From NCBI GenBank assembly GCA_020744225.1, contig JAGMWG010000003.1:1240001-1304000 (forward strand): a stretch of DNA of 64,000 nt, written 5' to 3'. A model generated the notes under the pieces. That model saw nothing but the letters and a program-made list of their open reading frames with translations. It had not been told where the DNA came from and ran no database searches. The position numbers and the translations under genes were made by a program. Shown here piece by piece: positions 1 through 11,496 of this stretch (position 1 is the stretch's first letter; every line of letters begins with the position of its first letter). The stretch is from Paraphoma chrysanthemicola (Eukaryota; Ascomycota; Dothideomycetes; Pleosporales; Phaeosphaeriaceae).

Positions 1-1086
1 GCATCCCAGAGATCTTGTCTATCCGCATCGGCATTCTTCCCTGCGGTAACCTGTTGCTCTTCCCACAAGCGTGAAGCCAGACCTTGCAATGTCCTGAAGC
101 GAAATTTCACCAACTTAGTCTTTCCATCGTCGGCGACAAATCGGAACGTGTGTACTCCCCACCCATCCATATGTCGATACGAGCGGACGATACCGTGGCC
201 GCTCATCGCCCAGAAGAGCGTGTGCAAGGAGGACGGCTGCTGACTGAAGAAGTCCCAGGCACTATCATGACCAGTCGCAGCTTGAGGGATTTCGTTGTCC
301 TGACGTGGCTTGACCGCATGGATCAAATCTGGAAACTTGATCGCATCTTGAATGAAGAAGACTGGGATGTTGTTCCCGACGATATCTAACGACCATAAGC
401 ACCACTCAAAGGTAATGGATCTGTATCCATACCAAAATTGCCTTCATCCGTGTAGAATCTCACGGCGAAGCCATGGCTGAGAGGTCAGAGGTTAGTGCAA
501 GTCATATGCAAATGGTCGATTGTGTTCTCTTACACGTCGCGGACAGTGTCAGCAGACCCACGGCTACCAGCAACAGTCGAGAATCTGATGAATACAGGCG
601 TTTCTTTCTCAGGAGCAGCCAGGAATGATGCACCTGTTATGTTTGACCAATCTCCGTAAGAGGTAAAGACGCCGTGAGCTCCAGCGCCGCGGGCATGCAC
701 TGCTCGCTCCGGTACTCTTTCGTGGTCTAATGGATACATCAGCATGCAACCTGACTTAGAAGCATGTCAAACATACCAAAATGCATAATCTTTTCCCTGA
801 AAATGAAGTCTTCAAGTAGTGTCGGGCCCCTCTCGCCCGCACTGAGACTTTCCTGGTCCTCGATAGGCACTCCAGCGTTGTTGGTCAGGTAAGCATTGGT
901 GTCATTGACCTCGAACTGTGCCATGAAGTCATTTGTAGATGCGGGTGGCGTGTTTACATCCTCTTGTCGCTTGACCTCGGCATGATGAGCAGGCAAGTCT
1001 CGGGCATCATGCTCCATGTATGGACATGCCGCATGGACAAATTGTGTATAAACAGCAATAGCTGTAAAGATAGCCGGGCTGATCAT
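1..1086 (-). CDS. catB: Secreted catalase (CatB-type), 3' end outside window
   Basis: Haem catalase that breaks down hydrogen peroxide, here a secreted or cell-wall form. Four exons are visible: 1086-777, 726-534, 476-433 and 385 to the left edge, with introns of 50, 57 and 47 bp. The protein starts with a signal peptide (hydrophobic residues after MISPAIFT, ending near HAAC) and then a Lys-Arg site (EVKRQE) typical of the propeptide of CatB-like enzymes. The core shows the catalytic His in AVHARGAGAHG, RFSTVAGSRGSADTVRDV, and the catalytic Asn in FDIVGNNIPVFFIQDA, followed by DGWGVHTFR. The ATG at 1086 is preferred because it opens the signal peptide and lies about 50 bases downstream of a TATA box; the frame extends upstream only to a GTG. 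The C-terminal half and any flavodoxin-like domain are off the window. Confidence 0.93.
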
Positions 1087-1136
1087 GATTGCGGTATATC
1101 GACGGTGGATGGACACTGTGTTCGACGGGAACACGT

Positions 1137-1144
1137 CTTTTATA
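1137..1144 (-). promoter_or_regulatory. TATA box of the catalase gene
   Basis: The minus strand reads TATAAAAG at 1144-1137, 51 bases upstream of the catalase ATG at 1086. A start of transcription about 30 bases downstream would leave a short leader of roughly 20-25 bases. It would also put the in-frame GTG at 1134 outside the mRNA, which supports the ATG at 1086 as the start. Confidence 0.55.
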
Positions 1145-3337
1145 AACGAAACGGGCGTTATTGTGGAGCTATTGCGTGCCGCTGCTTGCTAGCACAAGGC
1201 CTTCTGCGAATATCGTGGGGCGCAGAGCGTCATTCGATTAGTCGAACATCTTGTCGCAAACCGGCGTGCAAACCAGAGTACCGGGTCCACTTTCAATGAC
1301 TGGCATTGCACCCTGAAATTATTCAATACTGCAGGTCGAGTTGTGCCAAGGGCGCGTCTCTTGTGGCAGCCGCGTGGACCAAGGACCACGCCGTGTCGAT
1401 ACATTCTACCGAACGTGAGAGAGTGATGCTGCCATAAGCCCGAGTATGCATACGTACATGACACTGCATGAGGACCGTCTTGACAGGACACGACTGCGGT
1501 GAGCCCAGATCTGACGTACGACGTACCTTAGCACCAGGGGTTAGTCTCCCATCACTGCCCAGCTTCGAGCCTTAGTCGAGGATTGCGTAAGGTGCCGGTT
1601 CACTAGCAGCAACAACCTCAAGGATCACACCACGGCAGATGCTGCGAGATGAGTGTTTCGGTACTACCAGTAAACGTGATTTCGGAGGCATCAATCGGCA
1701 AAGCATAGGCCCGATCTGAGCGTCCAAAGATGTCTGTAATTCTACGAAGCTCATCATTTGTCACGAATATAGTATTCCTCCGTGGTAACGCAATGCAGTT
1801 CAAAGCTCCCGAAGGGCAAGGTCAAAATGTATCGAATGGTAGATCCATGTGAGCGACGCACTGAACGAACACCAAGGTATTGGCTACAGCAGCACCTACG
1901 ACACTGCTATCCGTCTTGGCATGGTGGTCGAAATCTACGAACATTCGCTTTACTGGGACAAGAAAGCGCGGTGTTCGATGTGGAGGGCCGTGGCCTAGAT
2001 GTCTACATTTTGTAATCCGCGGAATCAGAGTGGTCCCATTCTGTGAAGCCAAGGCGGAGCTTTTACTTGTAATAGGTCGACCTGGATAGCCCATGTCGTT
2101 CTGTGGGGAACATTTGAGAAACGAAACTTGACAAGCACGTAACAGGCATCGCGCATATGCCAAGCCGTGCCTGAATTAGCTGTCTTGAGATTGGCCGCGC
2201 TACGCATATGTAGAGGCACTCGTTTCGTAAGTGAAAGGCCGGAGTGATGCGCTCGCTTGTTGCTTCTGGTGAAGCCATAGAGACCGAAATAGACCGAGGT
2301 GGTAAAGAATATTAGACGAGTTGCGGAGTTGCCGTCCGCGGAGGCGCGCAGATCGACCGGACCAGTGCTTTGATGGACCAGGTTATCTTCGACTGTCACA
2401 CGGCATGTGTGCACAGGTGCAACATGCAGCACTTCTTCGGCGGTTCTCGCCAACCAAACCTTAATCATCATCTGCAATTCCAGGTACAGAGCCAGTGCCC
2501 AAGGCTGCATGTGCATGAGGCACAACCATCCTGCTGGACCTGAACAACTGCTCATGATTAACTCCTGGTAAATGATAATTCATTTTGGCGCAGTATTGTG
2601 CGCGCCTCGAATCTTATCTCAGCGCGAACCTGATCTCCAGAAACATGCCAAAAGCCAGATCTCTCAACTCCTTACCACCTGGCGATCGTGCTGGGATGCA
2701 GCCTGCGGTGGTCGTTGTCACGCAGGGCGCAAGCAGCTTTCCGGGCATGTCGTTCAGCTGTTTGTATAGCACGCAGTAGTTGTCCAGCGCATTTGTGTGC
2801 CCTGGTAATGGACGTCAAGTTTATGGTTTTACGACTGACACAATGAGCTGTGCTAGCTAGAATGACAGGTGTTGTGAAGGATAACACGATGCGACTTGGG
2901 CATGGAGGTTGTGCTTCGTGTCTTGTGAGATGAGGGATTGTAGTTGCACGCATCCGGCACGTGAAGCAGGCTAGGCGACGGAGGGCCCGGCAATGGCGTT
3001 CGTGTAGTACGAAGTGATGTCTGTGGCTAGTCAAGCGCAGCTTCCGAAAATCGACAATGACATCACCGGTTCTGCTTTCCGTCTACATCCAGCAAGAACC
3101 CCGCCTGTCTCGATCTCAAACAGTACTTCTCCATACCAGAACAGTGCCTCCAAACGTTTCAGATAGTACCGCACATTTCCCAAAAAGTAAGTTCATGATC
3201 ATGGCGGTGCACAGGATAAGGAGCGTGTCGCAGATCACTCTGCGCACGTATTGGCCTATATTGAAGAACGCATGGCTGACTTCGAGCCCACAGACAACAG
3301 AACAATCAAAGAACCACTCACAGCAAATATAATCACG
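1145..3337. other. 2.2 kb without a recognisable gene
   Basis: Only short open frames are present on both strands; the longest is minus 2555-2025, 176 codons. None shows a domain or motif I recognise, and I could not join them through plausible splice sites into one protein. Several minus-strand frames between 1560 and 2560 look mildly protein-like, for example around 1618-1803. The region may hold an eroded gene, but it may also just be the upstream regions of the catalase (minus) and PilB (plus) genes. Confidence 0.4.
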
Positions 3338-4621
3338 ATGTAAGCAAAATTTCGTTATTAGCACCAAGGCACTCGGCATCCTGCGCCGTATCGACGCCTT
3401 CCAAACTTTTGTTGTACCGCGAACTGTCTTCCGAAGTATATGGCGCATCTTGTGAACATCAAGAACACGTTCATGGATGCATTCGCCTTTCCTGAGCGTT
3501 CATATCTCACCAAGGCACTCTGCTGACTGGTGCGCTCTCGCGCTACAGGAATCGATCTCTCTCCGTACGTTCCAAGAAGGGTGGCAGCGAGAAGTCCACC
3601 CCGAAGCACCGCTTTACCATGGCTTCTCTGCGAGGTACGCAACAGCCCGAGCTGTCGAAGAAGCTATACAAGATCATCAAGTCCGAAAACCACGCCATCG
3701 GTGCCTACGAAGCCGCTGCGCGCGAAAGGCAGGGCATTGCCCAGCAGCTGTCAGAGTGGGGTGAATCTACCGGTGACGAAACCGTGTCGGAGATATCGGA
3801 CAAGCTGGGAGTACTGCTGGCAGAGATTGCGGAGCAAGAAGATCTCTATGCGCAAGCCTTGGAAGAGTACCGAGGCGTGCTCAAGCAGATTCGCAACACC
3901 GAAAGCTCAGTGCAGCCGAGCAGGGACCACAAATCCAAGGCAAGCATCAAGCAAAGAAGGGTTCGGATCGATAAAAATCTAATGATGTCATAGGTGTCGG
4001 ATGAGATTGCCAAGCTGAAGTACAAGGAGCCGCAGAGTACTAAGATTGTCCAGCTTGAACAGGAGCTCGTCCGCGCGGAGGCGCAAAGCCTGGTAGCCGA
4101 GGCTCAACTCAGTAACATCGTATGGTCGACGCGCGTCTGGTTGAGTATCTGCTGACATTTCCTAGACTCGCCAAAAATTTAAGGTAGCATATGATCAGCA
4201 CCTCACAGCAACGATTGAGCGCGCCGAAAAGCAGGCCATCCTGGCAAAGCATGCTCGTCGACTGTTGAACCTGATTGACGACACTCCAATTGTGCCAGGC
4301 GATACTCATCCTGCATTCGCTGAAGAAGAGGCTGCCCGCCAGGTCCTCAATGATGCGGAGGCTGATCTCCGAGATTACCGCTTGGATGTGGAGCCCATTT
4401 CGTCGAACTCGGGGTCTTTAGGCGTGGGAGCAATGCCGGGTAGCACAGTGGACAACAGTGCTGTGGCACAGCCAACCGCCATTGATCAAACTCCCAGTAG
4501 CAGGACCGTCAGCGGTGAGGAACAGCGGTACGAAAGCAGCGAGGCTCCGTATACTGCAACCGAGGCGGAGAGGGCGGAGAGGCAGGAGCCAGTACAACAG
4601 CCTATTCCGACTGCTGTTTAG
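3338..4621 (+). CDS. pilB: Eisosome core component, PilB/Lsp1-like
   Basis: BAR-domain protein of the Pil1/Lsp1 family that builds eisosomes, the membrane furrows under the fungal plasma membrane. Exons: 3338-3339, 3549-3939, 3994-4119 and 4166-4621, giving 324 residues. The body matches the family closely: IKSENHAIGAYEAAARERQ, ISDKLGVLLAEIAEQED, SVQPSRDHKSK, LEQELVRAEAQSLVAEAQL and LLNLIDDTPIVPGDTHPAF. The N-terminus (about 30 residues, MNRSLSVRSKKGG and Lys-rich) only appears if the start codon is split, with AT at 3338-3339 and G at 3549, joined across a 209 bp intron (GTAAGC to ACAG). The next intron, 3940-3993, starts with GC instead of GT. The C-terminal 75 residues are acidic and poorly conserved, as usual. 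The gene is certain; exon 1 is inferred from frame and family. Confidence 0.93.
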
Positions 4622-5223
4622 GAGCAGTCGTACACTGGATGATTTTCTTGAGGCTTAGACGGTCTGGTCATGTTGATATTTGGATACTTGATTTCTCATC
4701 CTTAAAGTACTAATGATCTGATTTTCTGAGGCATTAGCAATGTGATTTACCTTTGCCATACTGTCTCGCTTCATGGAATTCATGTGTGAGCATCTGGACT
4801 ACGAGGCGACATGTCTGAACCCCATTGCTGTTGCCTGACTACTGATGCGTATGTGCGCAATGCGACACGTGGAGCATTTTCGGGGCATACTGATGCGATG
4901 CACCGCCGTGGTGAGGAGCTGGAAAGAGCCTATGCCGAGTCCTGCCATGCTGGATGCTGGGAGCCTGGAAGGCAGCGCCGTCAGAACGTCGTGGAAGAAA
5001 GGTGGTTTCAAGTGTGGACAGAGTTGTGAGTTGTGGAGGTGCATTTGGCGGGGCCAGAGATCGTATTTAGCGGAATGTGCCGCGTCCCAAGAAGACAGAT
5101 CAAGCTCCAACCTCACCTGGCGGCATCCTCATAATTCCCACGCTCCCCCACCAGCACCGATACGCCCGCGTCACCACTCCCCTCGACTTTCACACGATCC
5201 CTCTCGCCTCCGCCACACTCGCT
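4622..5223. other. Intergenic: pilB 3' region and sec24 promoter
   Basis: About 600 bases between the PilB stop and the Sec24 start codon. An open frame here continues into sec24 in frame, but only from a GTG at 5077, so it is not used as the start. The last 100 bases are pyrimidine-rich, like a fungal 5' leader. I see no other feature. Confidence 0.6.
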
Positions 5224-8200
5224 ATGGCGGATCAAAAGAAGAAGAGGGACCGATATGCGGGTGCGGCATACGAGTTTGGAGCCAACTCTGGCGGTCAAGC
5301 TGGGGTAGGAGTTCCGCCAGCTGCCCCAGGCTACGGCGTTCCTGCAGCGCCTGGATATGGAGTGCCAGCGTCGCCGGGTTATGGCGCTCAAGCTCCAGCC
5401 TATGGACAGCCTCCAGCTCCAGCGTACGGTCAGCCGCCCGCGCAAGATCCCAATGCGCTCAACCAGCAGTTTGGGCAGATGGGCCTGGGGCCTCAGCCAG
5501 GCCAAGCTGCGCCGCAAATGCAGCAACCCACCGCCGCTACACAGCAAAACCAATTGTTTCCCTCGGATCTGATAGCTACGCCATTTCACGTCTCGGAGCT
5601 CTACAATCCTCCTCCGCCACTCCACCTGCCATCGAATGCTGCCGCCACGCCTTCGGAATTCGCAAACGAGTCCAGCAAATACCTGCGATGCACGCTAAAT
5701 ACCATCCCTACAAACCACTCCCTGTTGAAGAAGAGCAAACTCCCATTTGCTCTGATCATTAGCCCCTACGCCAGTTTACACGATTCGGAGGATCCCGTAC
5801 CCGTCGTGCACGACCAGGTCATCAGCCGTTGCAGGCGCTGCCGAGCATACAGTAAGTCGAAGTGGAACCCATCAAAAAGAACATCGGCTGACCAAATGCA
5901 CAGTAAACCCCTTCGTCGTATGTTCCGAGCCCGAAATTCCTCACGATCCATTGAGTACTGACACATTCGCTAGTCGTTCCTCGATCATGGACATCGATGG
6001 AGATGTAACATGTGCAACCTCACGAATGACGTTCCTCAGGTTCGTGGTCGAAATTGCATAGGCATAGAAGATACACATGGCTGACTGGCAATGCACAGGC
6101 ATTTGATTGGGATGCGGCACAACAGAAGAGTGTAAGTAAACCTTCAGTGGCTACCCTCTGTTCGAAAAAGCTGCAAAATCGGCAAGGCTCAACAAGGCGC
6201 TGCGCAAATTGCCGATGATCAGAAGCGGAATAGGGATACATCAAGGAAGTGACAGTCCAACTAACATCCTACAGGTCGATCGCTGGCAACGGCCTGAATT
6301 GAATTACGCCGTCACTGAGTTCGTTGCGCCTCAAGAATACATGGTTCGACCACCGCAGCCGTTGTGCTATTACATCATTCTGGACTGCACACAAGCTGCG
6401 GTGAATTGTGGACTTCTTGCAGTGGTTTCGCGTGTCATCAAAGAGTCTCTGGCGCGGATACCAAATGCAGACGGGAGAACCCGCATCGGCTTCATGGCCG
6501 TGGATTCCGGCCTTCACTTCTTCAGCATCCCGCCGGACGGCAGCGAGAACAATGATCCTCAGCAGTTGGTTGTTTCGGATCTTGAGGAGCCCTACCTACC
6601 TATGCCTTCGGACCTCCTCGTCAGCCTCAGCCAATGCCGTGCAAACATCGAGAGCTTCCTGGATCGTCTTCCGACCATGTTCCAGAACACACACATTCCC
6701 GGTTTTGCGCTGGGCTCAGCTCTGCGCTCAGCTCACAAGCTTATCTCGCCTCTCGGTGGAAAGCTTACGGTGCTTGCTGCGTCTCTTCCCAATGTTGGTC
6801 ATGCGGCACTGAATCCTCGAGAGGACAAATCACTATTGGGCACTGGTAAAGAGACAAGTCTCTTGCAGCCAGCTAACAATTGGTATAAGTCCTTCGCAGT
6901 TGAGTGTTCGAAAAACCAGGTCTCGGTTGATATGTTCTTGTTTTCGTCACAATACCAGGATGTTGCAACACTTAGCAACCTCCCACGGTTCACTGCTGGC
7001 CAGACGTATTTCTACCCCGGATGGAATGCTGCAAGACAAGAAGACGTCGTCAAGATCGCAACCGAGTTGGCAGACTATTTGTCAGCCGAGATTGGCTTGG
7101 AGGCCGTTCTCCGAGTACGTGCCACGACTGGGCTCAGGATGTCCGCATTTTACGGCAACTTCTTCAATCGCTCCTCAGATCTCTGCGCCTTCCCAGCATA
7201 CCCGAGGGACCAAGCTGTGGTGATTGAAGTCGCCATCGACGAGACGATTAGCAAGCCTTTCGCATGCCTCCAAGCAGCAGTGCTGCACACAACGTCGGGT
7301 GGCCAGCGCCGCATCAGGGTATTGACTCTTGCAGTGCCAACTACAGAGAGCTTGGCCGCAGTTTATGCATCGGCAGACGCGCAAGCTATCACCACATATT
7401 TCAGCCACAAGGCCGTTGAGCGGGCTCTATCGAGCGGTCTCGATGCCGCCCGAGACGCCCTTCAAGCTAAGGTCATCGAGATACTGTCAACGTACAGGAA
7501 AGAACTTGCAGGAGGTTCCATGGGCGGAGGGGGTCTTCCGCTGCCGCAAAACCTTCGCGCGCTTCCGATCCTATTCTTGGGTCTCATAAAGAACGTTGGT
7601 CTTCGCAAGAGCGCTCAGATACCCTCTGATCTCCGATCGGCTGCTTTGGACCTGCTTTCGACACTTCCACTTCGCTTACTAACGCAGTACATCTACCCCA
7701 GCTTCTATAGTCTGCATGTACGTCAACAGCCATTACATTCAGAGATCTTGATAATCTAACATTTGACAGGACATGCCTGACGATGCTGGCGTACCCGAAC
7801 CCACCTCAGGCCAGATTACTATGCCACCGCAGTTGAATCTCTCGTCTGCTGCCATAGTCCCATACGGGTTGTATTTGCTGGACGACGGTGTGAATCAGTT
7901 CTTGTACGTAGTACGCTTCCTTCCGTATGGTGTTTTCACTAACATTTTCAGGTGGATCGGACGCGACGCTGTTCCAGCCCTTCTAGCAGATGTCTTCGGT
8001 GTTGAAGATCGCACTCAGCTAAAGCAAGGCAAAACCTCCTTGCCCATCTTGGACAACGAGTACTCTGAGCGTGTCCGCGCTGGTATGCTTACCTATAGAA
8101 CATGGAATTGAAGGTGCATACTGACAACAGCACAGTCGTCGAAAAGTCCAGAGATCACAAGTCGAAAGGCGTAGGCAGCATCACGCTACCCACCCTCTAC

Positions 8201-8413
8201 ATTGTCAAGGAGGACGGCGATCCAAGTCTCAAGCTATGGGCGCAAACGTTGCTGGTTGAGGATAGAGCAGACCAAGGCGAGAGTATAGTTCAATGGATAA
8301 GCAAGCTCAGGGAAAAGGTTAGTCAAGTCGAACAGACACGCCCTTGATTCTATCAACGTGGCCATACTGGCTACGAATCTAAATGCTGACTGAATGCCTA
8401 GGTTGTGCAGTAA
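5224..8413 (+). CDS. sec24: COPII coat subunit Sec24
   Basis: Cargo-binding subunit of the COPII coat that forms vesicles at ER exit sites with Sec23. Nine exons: 5224-5851, 5904-5917, 5974-6039, 6099-6131, 6275-7717, 7770-7903, 7952-8082, 8136-8317 and 8402-8413; total 880 residues, the usual size. Residues 1-110 are Gly/Pro/Tyr/Gln-rich with repeats of the PGYG(V/A)P type. A zinc finger follows at about 203-230 (CRRC then CNMC in HRWRCNMC), interrupted by the 14-base exon 2. Next come the trunk (YYIILDCTQAAVNCG), beta-sandwich, helical (DLRSAALDLLS) and gelsolin-like regions, ending QWISKLREK. Intron 3 has a weak GTTCGT donor. If the last 84 bp intron is retained, the protein ends a few residues later at the stop at 8345-8347 instead. 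Confidence 0.95.
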
Positions 8414-9147
8414 GCGTGATCGCATTGGCGTGTGTAATCGGTGAGATGTAACATCCTGTGAGGCGTATGCAAGCACCACCTGGGGTGGTCTAGGCAGTCT
8501 GGGTAGTTGTCGACATGCCATAGCATGCATTTAGATTATCAACACCCATGGTGACACAAACGTTCGCCAATTTTCACGAAACACCTATCATAACTTTTGT
8601 GCCTAGGTTGCAACCATCGCTTGCTTGAAAATTATCGTGCTGGTACACAATGTTGGATGTCGTGCGGCAAATGATGGCCGTCATTGCGACACTGCATAGG
8701 AATGGGCGGTGTAAGATGTGTACTACATGTCGGGTTCTTGCATGACATGGTGAGAGAGGATCTTCCCAAGTCGGTCTGTGGATTCTCCTCGTTGGCGAGA
8801 CTGTTGATGGGCGAAACTAGGAGGCATTAGCTCCTCTCCCTCGGCACTTACAAGACGGCGTCATTGCCTAACGGTCGCGCAACTTGTGCCGTGGCAGCGG
8901 CTTTGCAGCAAATACAAGTTCTACCAATCCGAATGAACGTATGTTATGAGCTTCCACGGCCGATCTTCGGGCCTACTAGAGTCGATCTAGCAGCTTGAAG
9001 AGCATGGCTTGCAGACGATACCTCGATTACCCCTCATTTCGCCCCACCTCTTAACATTCTCACGACAGCCTTTAGCCCCATGCCTGCTGTCAAACTTTAA
9101 TAAGGATATATAATAATTACGTGGCCAGATTCCTATAATGAGTTTCC
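8414..9147. other. Intergenic, no gene seen
   Basis: About 730 bases between sec24 and the tRNA-like unit. Only short frames are present, with no recognisable motif. The final 60 bases before 9148 are A/T-rich, as is common upstream of Pol III genes. Confidence 0.6.
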
Positions 9148-9287
9148 GGGCCGGTAACTCAGTGGTAGAGGTTGGTACACCTGCAAACAAATATTTCAGT
9201 AACATGATCTAACTCCTTCCCAGTGTAGGACTGCAGTTCACCAAAACCGTCTTCCCGAAGTCACCGGTTCGACTCCGGTTCGGCCCT
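9148..9287 (+). tRNA. tRNA-like Pol III gene with long insert, anticodon unassigned
   Basis: The ends behave like a tRNA. The 5' GGGCCGG pairs with TCGGCCC at 9280-9286 as a 7-bp acceptor stem with one G-T pair. A consensus A box (TAACTCAGTGG, 9155-9165) and a perfect B box (GGTTCGACTCC, 9266-9276) are present, the T arm is ACCGG-loop-CCGGT, and a T run follows. The A and B boxes are about 100 bases apart, so roughly 65-70 bases are extra, consistent with an intron. I could not fold a normal anticodon arm. TGCA occurs twice in the middle (9182-9185 and 9232-9235) and the discriminator would be T, which together hint at tRNA-Cys(GCA). The alternatives are a tRNA pseudogene or another tRNA-derived Pol III RNA. 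Confidence 0.55.
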
Positions 9288-9289
9288 GA

Positions 9290-9295
9290 TTTTTT
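9290..9295 (+). terminator. RNA polymerase III T-run terminator
   Basis: Six consecutive T residues start three bases after the predicted end of the tRNA-like unit, the normal stop signal for RNA polymerase III. Confidence 0.65.
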
Positions 9296-11496
9296 GCTAT
9301 TTTTCTTGCCGTTCCAAGACTCAAGGCACAACCAACCAAATCCGTAAGGTGCGTTTCATGTTCATTGTGGACGACAGACTCTGCCCCACCCACATCTCCT
9401 CTTGGGCAACAAAGGCGAAATCGTGCTGTTCTAGGCATTCAAGCAAAGTGCGCCCAGCCGGTGCCCCTCAACACCATGCAGGCATCGCCACCACGTACCA
9501 ACCTGTTGGCGGCTGATCGTTTCATTTATTTCGTCAGTTTGCCGACGCCCGCATAAGCCGGCAAGGCTATGGCACTCTTCAAACTTACGTGTGGGCCCTG
9601 ATTGTCATTATGAGGTGCCTTTGCGATCAATGTCTGCACATCCGCTCTGCTCAGAAACAGTCGCGATGCAAACGTAGCGAGAGTCTCTTGCCAATACCTC
9701 CTCGCATTGCTTCATACTATCAACCATCAACAAAAGCAGCGATGAAGTGGGACCGAAAAGACTCCATGGCACCGTCAGATGACCATGGTTGATAATCCTT
9801 GAACTCGTGCCGCCTGCGTCCGCAGCGTCCCACAGAACAGCCTTTTAAGCCAGGGAGTGGTTGAGCCACACACACCTGTGCCTGGCTTGCCGCGTGCCGC
9901 CATAGCGGCGCCCATTATCGCTCTAAGCAAAAGTTTCCAAGAGAGGTCAATGTTGGCTCTTCGCGCCTCATCTTTATCAAGTTTGACTTTCTACATGCAG
10001 CAAAGCAAATTCTGCGTGGTCAAGTCCGGGTGAACCACGGATGCTAGTCGTTCGCTTCGGTAAGGTACAAAAGGTACAACACACTTGCTGTGGATCATGT
10101 TCGAGTCCCCTTGCATCCGGCGCTTGCACGCAGCTAGCTTGCAGCGGCCAGGCGCGTCAGCCAATTGCTCGAGCTGGAGACGCTCATGTTCGGTTTGCGG
10201 GACCCAACGCGAATTGCGTCTGCTTGCAGTCGTTTTCATCCAACTCTCGTCTTGCCGTCTGGAACAAGGCGCGAAGGCCCCGCTACTGGAGTGGTCAGCC
10301 AACAAACGTCGCTGGCAGAGCATGTGAAACACGGTGAGAGGCGGTGTCTCGTCATAGATGTCGTGTCGTGTCGTTCCAGGTACCAGCCCGGATGGGCTCG
10401 AGGCGTGGGTCCCCATTGCTTTTGCTCTCCGTCTGCAAGGCATGCGTGCCTTGGCCGTTGTGAGTATCCCGGATGCAGTCAGCGCTCGCTCGCTCGCTGC
10501 CCAGGACTCCGCCTGCAGCCATGGACTCCGCCAGTGGTGCTCCCAGCACCAGGCCGCAGACGCGACAAGGACTCGGACGCGATGCGCAGGGCCTGTTATG
10601 GCTTGACACGCGCGGTCTGACGGGCGGGTGAGAGTTGGCCGTAAGCATCAGCTGGAGCACGTCTAGCCAGGCCAGGGCTCGCGCACTCGCTACGACCAGG
10701 GATCTGCAGGCAAAGGGCATCGTCGCATGGTGGATCTGACCCAAACCCCAGCCGCCCTGCCAGCCCAGCACTCAGGGCGCACAACAAAGCCGCTAATCGT
10801 CCAGTCCGTGCCATACCAACCCCTCCTCGCATGCAGTTGCAACGCAATACTGATCTCGCCCGTCCCAATCCCACGCTGCTCCTGCACCGACACCTGTTCA
10901 GTCTCTGGACTGCGTCGAGCTTGTGCGTCCCCAAGAGCCGCATTCTGCCGCGCATCTGCTCGTGCTCCCGCCTCTCTGCATCGAGTCCTCTGCCCGCAGG
11001 GAGGGGCTAATCTGCCCGCCACTTGAGGCACGTCCGCGCCTTATCGCATGCCCCCAAACTCCGAGCATCCGTCGCTGCATCATCACCACCGTCGCACGCC
11101 CGTGACAGCCAGGCACCGCGCCCACTTACGCTTAGACGACAAGACGACAGTAACGGCCACTCTGCGCATCCGCACTCTGTCGTTTATTGTCTTTCTGCCG
11201 GGCGCCGAGTCCGCATGTTGTTGCAGCGCCGCTTTCTATTCGTCATCACCTCCGTTTCAGCCTTCAGGCGCCTGCTCCCAGAAGGAGCGCCCCGCAGTAT
11301 CATAGTGATTGCACCTGTGTACGGTAGCCGTGTGTGAGAGCTGCGCCCACGTCCACCCGCAGTCACTGGCCATTTGGTCTGCTGCATCGACCGCGCCGTG
11401 TGAATACGCGCCGCGAGGACTGTGACTTACGTAGTGCATTCAGTGGTACCACACAAGAGAAGGACGCTGAGCACGCAGACACTGCATCCACCCAAT
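9296..11496. other. 2.2 kb intergenic upstream of the zinc-finger gene
   Basis: No frame here has a recognisable domain. The part from 9800 to 11496 is GC-rich with many short overlapping frames on both strands, as expected by chance at that composition. It contains a small (CGCT)4 tract at 10483-10498. The length suggests an extended promoter and a long 5' leader for the C2H2 regulator at 11497, which is common for fungal transcription-factor genes. This is inference. Confidence 0.5.
10483..10498. repeat. (CGCT)4 microsatellite
   Basis: Four perfect CGCT units in the GC-rich region upstream of the zinc-finger gene. Confidence 0.7.

Noticed and set aside
4845..5762. 305-codon plus-strand open frame
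   Set aside because: It overlaps the start of sec24 in another frame. Its Arg/Ser/Trp-rich product has no motif, whereas the sec24 frame shows the expected N-terminal repeats and zinc finger.
9238..9438. Short minus-strand frame containing GVEPVTSG
   Set aside because: This is the usual spurious translation across the T arm of a tRNA-like sequence.
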